64,000 nt of DNA from contig JAVBYJ010000020.1 of NCBI GenBank assembly GCA_030824075.1, forward strand, positions 1 through 64,000, written 5' to 3'. This document shows, in pieces, positions 53,456 through 61,757 of this stretch. How positions within the stretch are numbered: the stretch's first letter is position 1; every line of letters begins with the position of its first letter. The position numbers were made by a program, and so were the translations under genes. The DNA is from Geothrix sp. (lineage in GTDB: Bacteria > Acidobacteriota > Holophagae > Holophagales > Holophagaceae). The notes under the pieces are model-generated. The model did no database searches. It was not told where the DNA came from and was given only the letters and a program-made list of their open reading frames with translations.

Positions 53456-54147
53456 CGCGCCACGCCCTTCCGCAGGGCCTCCGGCAGGTGGGCGGCGGCC
53501 AGGGGGAAGTTCACTTCCGCGTCGGTCTCCCGCAGGTAGAAGGGCACCAGGGGCGCTTCCGGCGGCCTCTGGGAAACGCGCCGCGCCAGGGCCACCAACC
53601 CCGCGAGGGTGGCCTCGCCTTCGTCGGCCAGGCGGAGGCGGTGCGCGGGCAGGACGGTCTCCACCTTGGGCGCGAAGGTCTCGGGGGCCCACCAGGGCTC
53701 GTCGCCCACCCGTTCCGGCAGGGTGGCCAAGGGGCCCTTGGCGGCGGGTTCGGTGGGGCCAACGTCCCACCGCTGATGGAAGGCTTCGCTGCGCTGACCA
53801 TCCAGCAGGATCCAGAACGGCCCGGTCACACCCGCCTGGCGCAGGGCCTCGGCCCGCAGCTCGAAGGCGGAGAAACCCCACGTGGGCAGGCCCGCCACGC
53901 CCAGGCCCTCGGCCGTGGCCACGCCGATGCGCAGGCTGGTGAACCCCCCGGGCCCTAGGCAGGCCGCCACACCCGAGAGGTCACGCGGCGTGCCCCCGGC
54001 CTCCGTCATCAGCGCATCGAGCGTGGGGAGCAGCCGTTCGCTGTGCCCGCGTCCCACGCCCGACAGCACCCGCCGCGCCCAGACCCGCTCCCCCTGGAGC
54101 AGCGCCAGATGCAGGATTTCCGTGGTGGTGTCGAGGGCGAGCAGCAT
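53452..54147 (-). CDS. tsaB: tRNA threonylcarbamoyladenosine biosynthesis protein TsaB
   Basis: The 231-residue protein has the ASKHA fold start MLLALDTTTEILHLALLQG, and GVAACLGPGGFTSLRIGVATAEGLGVAG in the middle. It works with TsaC, TsaD and TsaE to make the t6A modification of tRNAs reading ANN codons. The start at 54147 matches the family N-terminus. Confidence 0.92.
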   Translation of the reverse strand: MLLALDTTTEILHLALLQGERVWARRVLSGVGRGHSERLLPTLDALMTEAGGTPRDLSGVAACLGPGGFTSLRIGVATAEGLGVAGLPTWGFSAFELRAEALRQAGVTGPFWILLDGQRSEAFHQRWDVGPTEPAAKGPLATLPERVGDEPWWAPETFAPKVETVLPAHRLRLADEGEATLAGLVALARRVSQRPPEAPLVPFYLRETDAEVNFPLAAAHLPEALRKGVAR

Positions 54148-54207
54148 GGGACCAGTGTATCGGCCGGGCTCCCATCTTTCCGGTCGAGGACGACGCCTCG
54201 CGACGAC

Positions 54208-54237
54208 AAAAAAAGGCGGCCACGCGGGCCGCCTTTT
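54208..54237 (-). terminator. Terminator after rpmB
   Basis: On the minus strand, a perfect 11-bp stem (AAAAGGCGGCC with complement, loop of five) is followed by a run of seven T (A-run at 54208-54214 on the plus strand). It begins 18 bases after the rpmB stop. Confidence 0.85.
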
Positions 54238-54254
54238 CGAGAGGAGAGAAGAAC

Positions 54255-54446
54255 CTAGCAGGCCTTGAGGATCTTGCCGGCCTGGATGCAGGACGTGCAG
54301 ACCCGCATGCGCTTCGCGGCGCCGTTCACCAGGGCGCGGACGCGCTGGAGATTGGGATTCCACCGGCGCTTGGTGATGTTGTTGGAGTGGGAGACGTTGT
54401 TCCCGAACTGGGGCTTCTTACCGCAAATTTCGCACTGACGGGACAT
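54255..54446 (-). CDS. rpmB: 50S ribosomal protein L28
   Basis: The 63-residue protein begins [34 protein letters not shown], the L28 signature, and has the zinc-binding pairs CEIC and CTSC. Length is normal for bacterial L28. It stands alone with its own terminator. Confidence 0.96.
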   Translation of the reverse strand: MSRQCEICGKKPQFGNNVSHSNNITKRRWNPNLQRVRALVNGAAKRMRVCTSCIQAGKILKAC

Positions 54447-54972
54447 GGGAACCTCACGAACCAAAGGTGAAAACAGCCAAGAGAACCAGTGTAGCCAGGC
54501 ATATGCATTACGCAAGAGGAAAGGGCGGAAAGCAGGCTTAAGACTGGAACCGCAGATGGCGCAGATGACGCAGATAAGGCCTTGGGTCCACAGATTCCAC
54601 AGATGACACAGATTTTCACAGATGGCCGCCGACCCAACACGCATGGGCCCGCCGCAGGCGGCCTCCGGCTTTGCCGGAGGTCAGTGGGAGTGCCGAGGTC
54701 GCACCCCCCAAAAAGGCGCGGCCCCGGCACTCCCACTGTCGCCCATGCTTGCAAAGCACCGCCACCAGAAGGGAACCCGGCTCCCGTCTTTAATCTGTGT
54801 GGATCTGTGTCATCTGTGGATACAGTTTTTGCTCCTGAAAAGAAATCGGGCTGAGGCACGCCGATCATCGGGAAGGTCGTTTCCTGGGACCTCTCCACCC
54901 CTTCGGGCCACCGAGCGGGTTGCGCCCTGCGGGAGGTCCGGCTCAGGATGGAGCATCCCCCCTGGAACTGCC
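54447..54972. other. Gap with repeats between rpmB and dprA
   Basis: The 526-base gap contains a run of near-identical CAGAT-type units (for example GCAGATGACGCAGAT near 54561 and ACAGATGACACAGAT near 54600) and the nested inverted-repeat element described separately. The dprA promoter must lie at the right end (54830-54970). No gene is seen. Confidence 0.65.
54597..54819. repeat. Nested inverted-repeat element
   Basis: Outer arms of 27 bases (54597-54623 and 54793-54819, 24 of 27 pairing) begin CCACAGATGACACAGAT. Inside are an 8-bp pair (GCATGGGC at 54641, GCCCATGC at 54741) and a perfect 14-bp pair (CAGTGGGAGTGCCG at 54682-54695 against 54725-54738). A small hairpin, CCTCCGGC-TTT-GCCGGAGG, is also present. 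No open frame of note. The structure is like a non-autonomous mobile element or repetitive palindrome. Confidence 0.75.
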
Positions 54973-55836
54973 ATGGACCTTCGCCTCTGGGCCCTCGCCT
55001 TCACCGTGCTGGACTGGCCCGAGCGCCAGAAAGCCGAAGCCTGGGCCGCCCTGCAGGCGGGCTCGCAGCCAGCCCTTTCCCCCGAGCAGGCCCAGGCCCT
55101 CGTCCGCCTCGAAGCCGACCTGCCCGGCCGCCAACGGGAGGCCCAGGCGCGCGGCGCCCGCTTGCTGCTGCCGGGCGATGCGGGCGTGGCGGCCCTGCTG
55201 GCGCCCCTGCCCTACCCCGTGGCCCTGTGGGTGCGCGGGACGCTGCCGCCGGACGGCCGCCGGATCGCCATCGTCGGCAGCCGCCAGGCCAGCACCCGGG
55301 GCAAGGCCCGCACCTGGGCCTGGGCGAAGGCGCTCACCGAAGCGGGCGTGGCGGTCCTTTCGGGCCTGGCCCGGGGCATCGATGGCGCCGCCCACCTGGG
55401 GGCCCTGGAGGCTGACCCCGGTGCCTCCGGCCTGTCCTGCCTGGCCGCCACCTGGGGCGTCCTGGGTTCGGGGCTGGATCACCCCTACCCGCCCGAACAC
55501 CGGCCCCTCATGGACCGCATCGTCGCCGCCGGGGGCGGCGTCATCACCCCCTTTCCGCCCGAGGCCCCGCCCCTGAAATGGCACTTCCCCCGGCGCAACT
55601 GGCTGCTGGCGGCCTGGACCGACGGCGTGCTGGTCACCGAGGCCCGGCTGAAGTCCGGTTCCCTGGTCACCGCCCGCCTCGCCCTGGACCTGGGCAAGGA
55701 GCTTTGGGTCTGCCCCGGGGCCCCCGAAGATCCTTCCGCCGAAGGCCCTAATTCCTTGCTAAGGGAGGGTGCCGCCAAGATTTGCCTATCCCCCGCCGAC
55801 CTTTTAGAGGACCTTGGCCCCAACCCGGGGACTTGA
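54973..55836 (+). CDS. dprA: DNA-processing protein DprA
   Basis: The 287-residue protein binds single-stranded DNA and loads RecA during natural transformation. Rossmann-type motifs are IAIVGSRQAS, LSGLARGIDGAAHLGAL, LGSGLDHPYPPEHRPLMDRI and PFPPEAPPLKWHFPRRNWLLAAW. An N-terminal helical part is present; the C-terminal winged helix is short or absent. The start at 54973 is chosen because the long upstream frame runs through repeat DNA. It precedes topA, a common pairing. Confidence 0.9.
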   Translation: MDLRLWALAFTVLDWPERQKAEAWAALQAGSQPALSPEQAQALVRLEADLPGRQREAQARGARLLLPGDAGVAALLAPLPYPVALWVRGTLPPDGRRIAIVGSRQASTRGKARTWAWAKALTEAGVAVLSGLARGIDGAAHLGALEADPGASGLSCLAATWGVLGSGLDHPYPPEHRPLMDRIVAAGGGVITPFPPEAPPLKWHFPRRNWLLAAWTDGVLVTEARLKSGSLVTARLALDLGKELWVCPGAPEDPSAEGPNSLLREGAAKICLSPADLLEDLGPNPGT

Positions 55837-55988
55837 CAACCTGACCGGTCCAGGTTCCATCCTTAGGGGCCGTTCAGGGCAGACAGCGCTTTTCTGGCGG
55901 CCCTGTTACGGCGCCTTATGCCGCTCTTACCCCTCGAGACGAAAAAGTTGTTTTGCGATGGCGGCTTAGCCCCCAAGGGAGATGTCTG

Positions 55989-58463
55989 GTGACAAAGCTC
56001 GTGATCGTCGAAAGCCCCTCCAAGGCGAAGACCATCACCAAGTACCTCGGCAAGGGGTACAAGGTCATGGCGTCGGTGGGCCACATCCGGGACCTGCCCA
56101 AGAAGCTGGGCGTCGACATCGAAAACGGGTTCCAGGAGGAATACGAAATCAGCCCGGCCAAGGAGAAGGTGGTCAGGGAACTGCGCGCCGCCGCCAAGAC
56201 CGCCTCCGAGATCGTGCTGGCCACCGACCCTGACCGCGAGGGGGAGGCCATCAGCTGGCACCTGCTGGAGGCCATCAAGCCGCCCAAGGGCCTGCCCGTG
56301 AGCCGGGTGCTGTTCAACGAGATCACCCCGGCGGGCATCGCCAAGGCCATGGCCGCGCCCACGGTCATTAATAAGAAGCTGGTGGACGCCCAGCGGGCCC
56401 GCCGCGTGCTGGACCGCCTGGTGGGCTACAAGGTCAGCCAGGTGCTCTGGGAGAAGGTGCGCCGGGGCCTCAGCGCCGGGCGCGTGCAGAGCGTGGCCGT
56501 GCGCATCATCGTGGACCGCGAGCACGAGATTCTGGCCTTCAACCCGGTCGAATACTGGGTGCTCAAGGCCAAGTTCGCCGCCAAGCTTCCGCCCTCCTTC
56601 TGGATGAAGCTCGTCAAGCTGGGTGGGCAGCCTTTGCAGCTGGGCAACAAAGAGACCAAGCGCCGGGTGGCCGACGAGAAGCAGGCCCAGGGCCTGAAGG
56701 CCAAGCTCGAAAAAGCCGACTACAAGGTCACCGGCCTGGAAACCAAGGAAAAGAAGCGCAACCCCGCCGCCCCCTTCACCACCGCCAAGCTGCAGCAGGA
56801 ATCCGCCCAGAAGCTCAAGATGAGCGTCAGCCGCACCATGCAGAACGCCCAGCGGCTCTATGAAGGCGCCGATTTCGGCGAAGGCCCCGTGGGCCTCATC
56901 ACCTACATGAGAACGGATTCGCCCCGCATGGCCCCCGAGGCCATCGAGGCCACCCGCGAATTCATCGCCCAGAAATACGGGAAGGAGTTCCTGCCCGCCA
57001 AGGCCCGCGTCTACACGGGCAAGGCCGGGGCCCAGGACGCGCACGAAGCCATCCGCCCCACCGACATCACCCGCACGCCCGAAAGCCTGCGGGGCCACCT
57101 GGAGCCCGACCAGTTCCGGCTCTACGCGCTGATCTGGCGGCGGACCATGGCCTCGCAGATGGAGGCCGCCCGCTTCGACGAAACCGTGGTGCAGACCGAG
57201 GCCGAAGTCGGCAAGGACACGGCCCTCTTCGAGGCCAAGGGCGAGATCGAGCGCTTCGCGGGCTGGCTGGCGGTCTACCGCACCGACAAGACCGAGGTGG
57301 ATGCCGAGGCCATCGCGGACGCCACCAAGGGCCCCGAGGAAGAGGACGAGGACGACGCCCAATTGCCCGCCCTGCAGCTGGGCGAGGCCCTGAAGCTGGA
57401 CCAGCTCGACGCCGACCAGCAGTTCACCAAGCCGCCCGCCCGCTTCAACGAAGCCACCCTGGTGAAGGAGCTCGAAGAAGACGGCATCGGCCGCCCCTCC
57501 ACCTACGCCAGCATCATCAGCACCATCCAGGACCGCGACTACGTCAAAAAGCACGAGGGCCGCTTCAAGCCCACGGACCTGGGCATGACGGTCACCGAGC
57601 TGCTGCTGCAGGGCTTCCACGACCTCATGGATCCCAAGTACACCTCGGGCATGGAGGGCAACCTCGACCGCATCGAAGAGGGCAAGCTCACCTTCAAGAA
57701 GGCCATGACCGACTTTTACGGCCCCTTCGAGCTGTCCCTGGCCGCCGCCGGGAAGGACATGCAGAACCTCAAGGCGGGCGTGCCCACCGGCGAGAAGTGC
57801 CCCAAGTGCGGCGACCGCAAGAAACACCCGGGCACCCTGCTCAAGCGCATCGGCCGCAACGGCCTCTTCGTGGGCTGCACCAACTACAGCGCCGACGTCG
57901 AAAAGGACAAGTGCGACTACACCGCCGACCTGGAAAAGATGGAGGAGCCCGAGGACGCGCCGGAATGCCCGCTCTGCGGCACCACCCCCATGAACCTGCG
58001 CAAGGGCCAGTGGGGCCCCTTCTGGGCCTGCCCCAACTACCCCGCCTGCAAGGGCATCGTGAAAGCCGATCCGAAAGGCATTCCGGTTCCGCCCGACGAG
58101 CCCACCGGGGAAAACTGCCCCAACTGCGGCAAGGGCTTCGTGAAGCGGCATGGCCGCTACGGCGAGTTCGTCTGCTGCATCGACTACCCCACCTGCAAGA
58201 CCGTGAAGAAGGAGATCCTCGCGGTGCCCTGCCCCAAGTGCGGCGGCGGCCTCAGCCCCCGCAAGAGCCGCTTCGGCAAGGTCTTCTACGGCTGCACCAA
58301 CTACCCCAAGTGCGACTACACCGCCTGGGACAAACCCGTCCCCGTCACCTGCCCCGCGTGCAAGAACCCCACCATGGGCGAAAAGACCAAAAAGCCCCGC
58401 GGGAAGGATCCCATCCAGGTGCTGGTGTGCCCCGTGTGTAAGCACGAAGAACCGATGGGGTGA
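55989..58463 (+). CDS. topA: DNA topoisomerase I
   Basis: The 824-residue type IA topoisomerase relaxes negative supercoils. The Toprim domain starts KLVIVESPSKAKTITKYLG and has DPDREGEAISWH. The catalytic tyrosine is in GLITYMRTDS. Five C-terminal zinc-binding cysteine motifs follow (CPKCGDRK, CPLCGTT, CPNCGKG, CPKCGGG, CPACKNP). GGGAG eight bases before the GTG at 55989 supports that start. A TTGACA-like hexamer overlaps the dprA stop, and an AACCTG/CAGGTT dyad (55838-55856) lies between the genes. Confidence 0.95.
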   Translation: MTKLVIVESPSKAKTITKYLGKGYKVMASVGHIRDLPKKLGVDIENGFQEEYEISPAKEKVVRELRAAAKTASEIVLATDPDREGEAISWHLLEAIKPPKGLPVSRVLFNEITPAGIAKAMAAPTVINKKLVDAQRARRVLDRLVGYKVSQVLWEKVRRGLSAGRVQSVAVRIIVDREHEILAFNPVEYWVLKAKFAAKLPPSFWMKLVKLGGQPLQLGNKETKRRVADEKQAQGLKAKLEKADYKVTGLETKEKKRNPAAPFTTAKLQQESAQKLKMSVSRTMQNAQRLYEGADFGEGPVGLITYMRTDSPRMAPEAIEATREFIAQKYGKEFLPAKARVYTGKAGAQDAHEAIRPTDITRTPESLRGHLEPDQFRLYALIWRRTMASQMEAARFDETVVQTEAEVGKDTALFEAKGEIERFAGWLAVYRTDKTEVDAEAIADATKGPEEEDEDDAQLPALQLGEALKLDQLDADQQFTKPPARFNEATLVKELEEDGIGRPSTYASIISTIQDRDYVKKHEGRFKPTDLGMTVTELLLQGFHDLMDPKYTSGMEGNLDRIEEGKLTFKKAMTDFYGPFELSLAAAGKDMQNLKAGVPTGEKCPKCGDRKKHPGTLLKRIGRNGLFVGCTNYSADVEKDKCDYTADLEKMEEPEDAPECPLCGTTPMNLRKGQWGPFWACPNYPACKGIVKADPKGIPVPPDEPTGENCPNCGKGFVKRHGRYGEFVCCIDYPTCKTVKKEILAVPCPKCGGGLSPRKSRFGKVFYGCTNYPKCDYTAWDKPVPVTCPACKNPTMGEKTKKPRGKDPIQVLVCPVCKHEEPMG

Positions 58464-58500
58464 AGCCTTGGCGGGCCGCGAACCTCACGCTATCAACCCA

Positions 58501-59376
58501 TCAAGAAGCAACCAAGTGGATCGGGCCCTCAGTTGGCACGGGGATCTTTAAACCGTCGGAGAAGAACATCACCTCTCGACCCTTGTAACGGTCTCTTACG
58601 CTGTAGCTGAGTGAATATGAAATGTTTCGAAACTTGGTGTAGAGGCCTCGAATTTCTGGCTCATCGTCATAGGATACGATCCATCGAACCCCTTTGAGAC
58701 TTGCCACCATATGAGCGATTTCAACATGGTCCTTTGGGCTGTAGAGACTGTCATAAAGCCTTTTACTTTTAACGAAATAGGGAGGATCGAGGTATATCAG
58801 CGTCTTTGATGGGGCCGCAGGTTGCCATGTCTTTAAAAACTCAACGGCATCCATCCGAGTGAGATTGATTCGGTTCTTAAATCTCGCGATTTGTCGGATA
58901 CGACGGACGAGATCTTCGCGATTGAACCGGGCATCAATTTTCCATTTCCCTGTTTGATCCTTCCCTCCGATGACCCCCCCACTGATGACGCCTGAGCGGT
59001 TGCATCTGTTGAGGAAGAAGGTCGAGAAACCAAGATCCAGTGTTGAGGCAACTGGCGAAATTGATTGGATGTCCTTCTGTTGACTCCAGGTGTTCATATT
59101 TACGGGAACCGTCATGATTCGATCACAGAGTTCCTCCGTGTGATTCAGAACAGAGGCCCAAAAAGCGTGAACAGAAATATTGAGGTCGTTGATGCAGATG
59201 GTTGAAACATAATCGAGAAGTAACAACTCAAGTGCGATTGCAGCTCCCCCAGCGTATGGCTCCACATAGCAACCATCCTGAAGTTTGTTAGCGCGGACGA
59301 TCTCCTTCACATAGTCCGCGAGTTTCCCTTTACCGCCTGGGTATCTGAGTGGACTAAAGTATCGTGGTGAAGACAT
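58501..59376 (-). CDS. D12-class (Dam-like) adenine-specific DNA methyltransferase
   Basis: The 291-residue enzyme begins with the D12-class motif PLRYPGGKGKLADYV, then EPYAGGAAIALELLL (SAM binding) and YLDPPYF (catalytic DPPY motif). It methylates adenine in DNA. Base composition is clearly more AT-rich than in the flanking topA and ybaK genes, which points to horizontal transfer. It is the second gene of a two-gene unit with the ParB-like gene at 59449 (72-base gap). No restriction enzyme homologue can be recognised next to it. Confidence 0.88.
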   Translation of the reverse strand: MSSPRYFSPLRYPGGKGKLADYVKEIVRANKLQDGCYVEPYAGGAAIALELLLLDYVSTICINDLNISVHAFWASVLNHTEELCDRIMTVPVNMNTWSQQKDIQSISPVASTLDLGFSTFFLNRCNRSGVISGGVIGGKDQTGKWKIDARFNREDLVRRIRQIARFKNRINLTRMDAVEFLKTWQPAAPSKTLIYLDPPYFVKSKRLYDSLYSPKDHVEIAHMVASLKGVRWIVSYDDEPEIRGLYTKFRNISYSLSYSVRDRYKGREVMFFSDGLKIPVPTEGPIHLVAS

Positions 59377-59448
59377 CAGAGAGCCTCATGTATTCAGTAG
59401 AGTCTAGATCTAGAGAAATGATCCTGGCTAAACGCATTGTGATTTCAC

Positions 59449-60819
59449 CTATACGCGACTCCAGAGTTCTTTAAAGAACTCCTCACAAGTGTCCCAATCC
59501 CTAACAAGACCGGGGCCATCAGGGTGCCAATGTGGATTATGCACGCTCGTATGGAGATGTTTGATCGAGAGCGGTGAGCCATCAGAAGTGAAGATCGTGC
59601 AAGCAGCATTGATTATGGATTTTTCAGCACCATTGGTAATCAAGTGTTTTTTCGCGCAGATCACTTTGTGGTTGAGCCTCGGCTCACCCTTACCTGCTTC
59701 ATCGGCTAATGCTGATTTTAATTTGTGCTTCTGAATGTAGACATCAAGGCTTAGTTCAAGAAAGACTCTTGCTAAAACAGCAACAGCATTTGGGAATTGA
59801 GTGACTTTCAAATTCTTCAATTCTCTATAAATTTCATTAACGCGGGTCGACTCTATAGGGAAGTTGGTTTTCCTGGGTATCAAAGTGATTCGGTTTTTCG
59901 TCGATGGTGTCGACCCCTTCTTGGCTACCACTGCCTTACCTGCAGCCTTGGGAGAGGCCGCTAATCCTGGCCCCTCCCCTTCAGCATCAAGACGCCGAGG
60001 TTCCGGCAGTGACGCACTGGTTTTGAATTGAGGCGCTATCCGCTTCAGATAGGTCCGTCGGTCTTCTTTTGTATAGACATCCCCAACGCCCACATTAGGC
60101 GACCTGAGATCTTTCATCACTGTATATAGGTTTCCAGCTGCAACCCGAGGATCGATCACGGTATGGAGCTTCCCTTCTACAAGTGACAGGCCCATTGGTT
60201 TCCGAATATCTGGATCCGCAAGAAGACGCTCTAGGTTCGTGATTGGAAAACGATCAAGGATCTCTTCATCGACCTTGTCCTTCAACTGCGTCCGAACGAA
60301 CTCTAGCGCATCGTATCCCCTGCTATTACCTCGAAATCGCGCCGTAGCAGCCCCGGTCCACTCGACAATACCGGCGCCTTTGTTTTGCCCGGTATGACGG
60401 AGTTGGACCCAGTGGTGAGTATCTTCAATTTTCGAGGCCAAAACACAGTTGATGTTGGCGTAATTCCTTGCATCGAACTTTGAAGCTAGTTGTTTTAGTC
60501 GCTTCTTTTGGGCTGCCAGAAATGGAGTGTCCTCAATTCTGGCCGGGTGGGCTAGTAGCTTAAGAGCCGTGATGCGGCGATTTCCTTCAGCCACTATGTA
60601 CCGGCCATCAACGCTTCCCTTAATTACCAGTGTTAGGTCGATCGGACTGGTGCCCTCATGAACAATGTCTTCAGCTAACTCGATAAGTTTCACCCCTTGA
60701 TCCAAACAAATCGCATGAATTGCAGCACGTTGATCCTCAACAGGATCGAATCGTGGATTGGCTACATGCAAGTCGATTGTCTCTAATGGAGCAGAAATTT
60801 GGACATACTTAGGTTCCAT
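59449..60819 (-). CDS. ParB/Sulfiredoxin-type N-terminal domain protein, unknown function
   Basis: The 456-residue protein has a ParB/Srx-like N-terminal domain (about 10-110) with the typical GRYIVAEGNRRITALKLL, then a middle region and a basic Ala/Lys/Pro linker (about 275-310). The C-terminal domain (about 320-456) ends HTSVHNPHWHPDGPGL...WDTCEEFFKELW. Such C-termini occur in uncharacterised proteins coded beside DNA-modifying enzymes; I cannot assign a function. It is transcribed together with the adenine methyltransferase, upstream of it, in AT-richer DNA. A role in DNA modification or phage defence is inference from context. Confidence 0.7.
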   Translation of the reverse strand: MEPKYVQISAPLETIDLHVANPRFDPVEDQRAAIHAICLDQGVKLIELAEDIVHEGTSPIDLTLVIKGSVDGRYIVAEGNRRITALKLLAHPARIEDTPFLAAQKKRLKQLASKFDARNYANINCVLASKIEDTHHWVQLRHTGQNKGAGIVEWTGAATARFRGNSRGYDALEFVRTQLKDKVDEEILDRFPITNLERLLADPDIRKPMGLSLVEGKLHTVIDPRVAAGNLYTVMKDLRSPNVGVGDVYTKEDRRTYLKRIAPQFKTSASLPEPRRLDAEGEGPGLAASPKAAGKAVVAKKGSTPSTKNRITLIPRKTNFPIESTRVNEIYRELKNLKVTQFPNAVAVLARVFLELSLDVYIQKHKLKSALADEAGKGEPRLNHKVICAKKHLITNGAEKSIINAACTIFTSDGSPLSIKHLHTSVHNPHWHPDGPGLVRDWDTCEEFFKELWSRV

Positions 60820-61119
60820 GAACCCCTCCGGTCCTCACAATAATTGCTGATTGGAGCATGGTTGGTGTCAGCTTAATGATCAAGTAAAATCCCGCGATCG
60901 CCATGATGAATGTCACGCAAGAACCTAACCTATTACCAGTGTTAAACCATTTTATATCAATGATAAATAGTAATAGACACCACCTTGCTTTTCATCACTG
61001 TCCATCACCGTTCATCACCGGTTCCTTATCTTGGCGCCTTTGCGTCTTTGCGTTGATTCCTTGGCTTCCTTCCCGTCTGGAACCCATCCTTGGGGCGCTT
61101 TCTATCCGAGGAGGCTGCC
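60820..61119. other. Divergent gap between ParB-like gene and ybaK
   Basis: This 300-base stretch is AT-rich on the left and changes to GC-rich on the right, marking the border of the lower-GC island. It contains three tandem copies of a 10-base unit (TYCATCACYG, 60991-61020) and a doubled CTTTGCGT near 61038. The ybaK ribosome binding site GAGGAGG is at its right end. No gene is seen. Confidence 0.6.
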
Positions 61120-61575
61120 ATGCCCACCACGAAGCTGAAGGAATTCCTCGATGCGAACGGGGTGGCTCACGCGGTCATCCCCCACCCGGTGGCTTTCACG
61201 GCCACGTCGGTGGCTGGGGCCGCCCACATCCCCGGCAAGGAGATGGCCAAGACGGTGGTGGTGAGCCTGGACGGGCAGCACGTCCTGGCGGTGGTGCCCG
61301 CCCACCGGAAGGTGGACCTGGAGCGCCTGCGCCAGGCCACGGGGGCCCTCACCGCCGAGCTGACGGAGGAGCGGGCGTTCGTCGCCGACTTCCCCGAGTG
61401 CGAGCCCGGCGCCATGCCGCCCTTCGGCAACCTCTACGGCCTGCGGGTCTTCGTGGAGCCCCACCTGGCGACGGATCGGCAGATCGCCTTCAACGCGGGC
61501 TCGCACACCGAGCTGATCAGCATGGCGTACCAGGATTTCGAGCGCCTGGTCCACCCCCGGCTCGTGGACATGTAG
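61120..61575 (+). CDS. ybaK: YbaK/ProX-type aminoacyl-tRNA deacylase
   Basis: The 151-residue protein matches the YbaK/EbsC editing domain: TKLKEFLDANGVAHAVIPHPVAFTA near the N-terminus, the lysine of GKEMAKTVVV, and FGNLYGLRVFVEPHLA...FNAGSHTELISMAYQDFERL. It hydrolyses mischarged tRNAs. The ATG at 61120 follows GAGGAGG. Its last 82 bases, including the stop codon, recur in damaged form at 63494-63568, on the far side of the AbiE genes. Confidence 0.9.
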   Translation: MPTTKLKEFLDANGVAHAVIPHPVAFTATSVAGAAHIPGKEMAKTVVVSLDGQHVLAVVPAHRKVDLERLRQATGALTAELTEERAFVADFPECEPGAMPPFGNLYGLRVFVEPHLATDRQIAFNAGSHTELISMAYQDFERLVHPRLVDM

Positions 61576-61583
61576 CGCCCGGG
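61502..61583 (+). repeat. ybaK: Left copy of flanking direct repeat (ybaK 3' end)
   Basis: This segment is the end of the intact ybaK gene plus eight bases after its stop. The right copy at 63494 matches it exactly over 41 and 34 bases, apart from a 7-base deletion. The copies frame the AbiEi/AbiEii genes. Confidence 0.9.
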
Positions 61584-61608
61584 GGCCTGCCGCCACGCCG
61601 CCGAGTCC

Positions 61609-61643
61609 CCAGGCACCAGGCACCAGGCACAAGGCACAAGGCA
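61609..61643 (+). repeat. Five tandem heptamers
   Basis: Three copies of CCAGGCA are followed by two of CAAGGCA, in a perfect head-to-tail array directly after the left flanking repeat and before the AbiE operon. Confidence 0.85.
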
Positions 61644-61727
61644 AAGACCCCTTTAGCCGGGGATGGATGGGGATGACGAACCTGGATCAAGGTGGGCCAA
61701 GCTCTATGCACTTTTTGGCTTTGCGTC

Positions 61728-61757
61728 TGTCAGAAAAACAGGGTAGTTTTTCTGACA
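61728..61757. promoter_or_regulatory. Operator of the AbiE operon
   Basis: TGTCAGAAAAAC-AGGGTA-GTTTTTCTGACA is a perfect 12-bp inverted repeat. Its last base is the A of the ATG at 61757. AbiEi antitoxins repress their own operon through inverted repeats at the promoter, so this is the likely site. Confidence 0.72.

Noticed and set aside
55863-58445. Minus-strand frame of 860 codons opposite topA
   Set aside because: Mirror image of a textbook topoisomerase gene; no family features.
60991-61020. Three 10-base tandem repeats considered as a CRISPR or origin iteron array
   Set aside because: Units are contiguous without spacers, only three in number, and no cas or replication gene is near.
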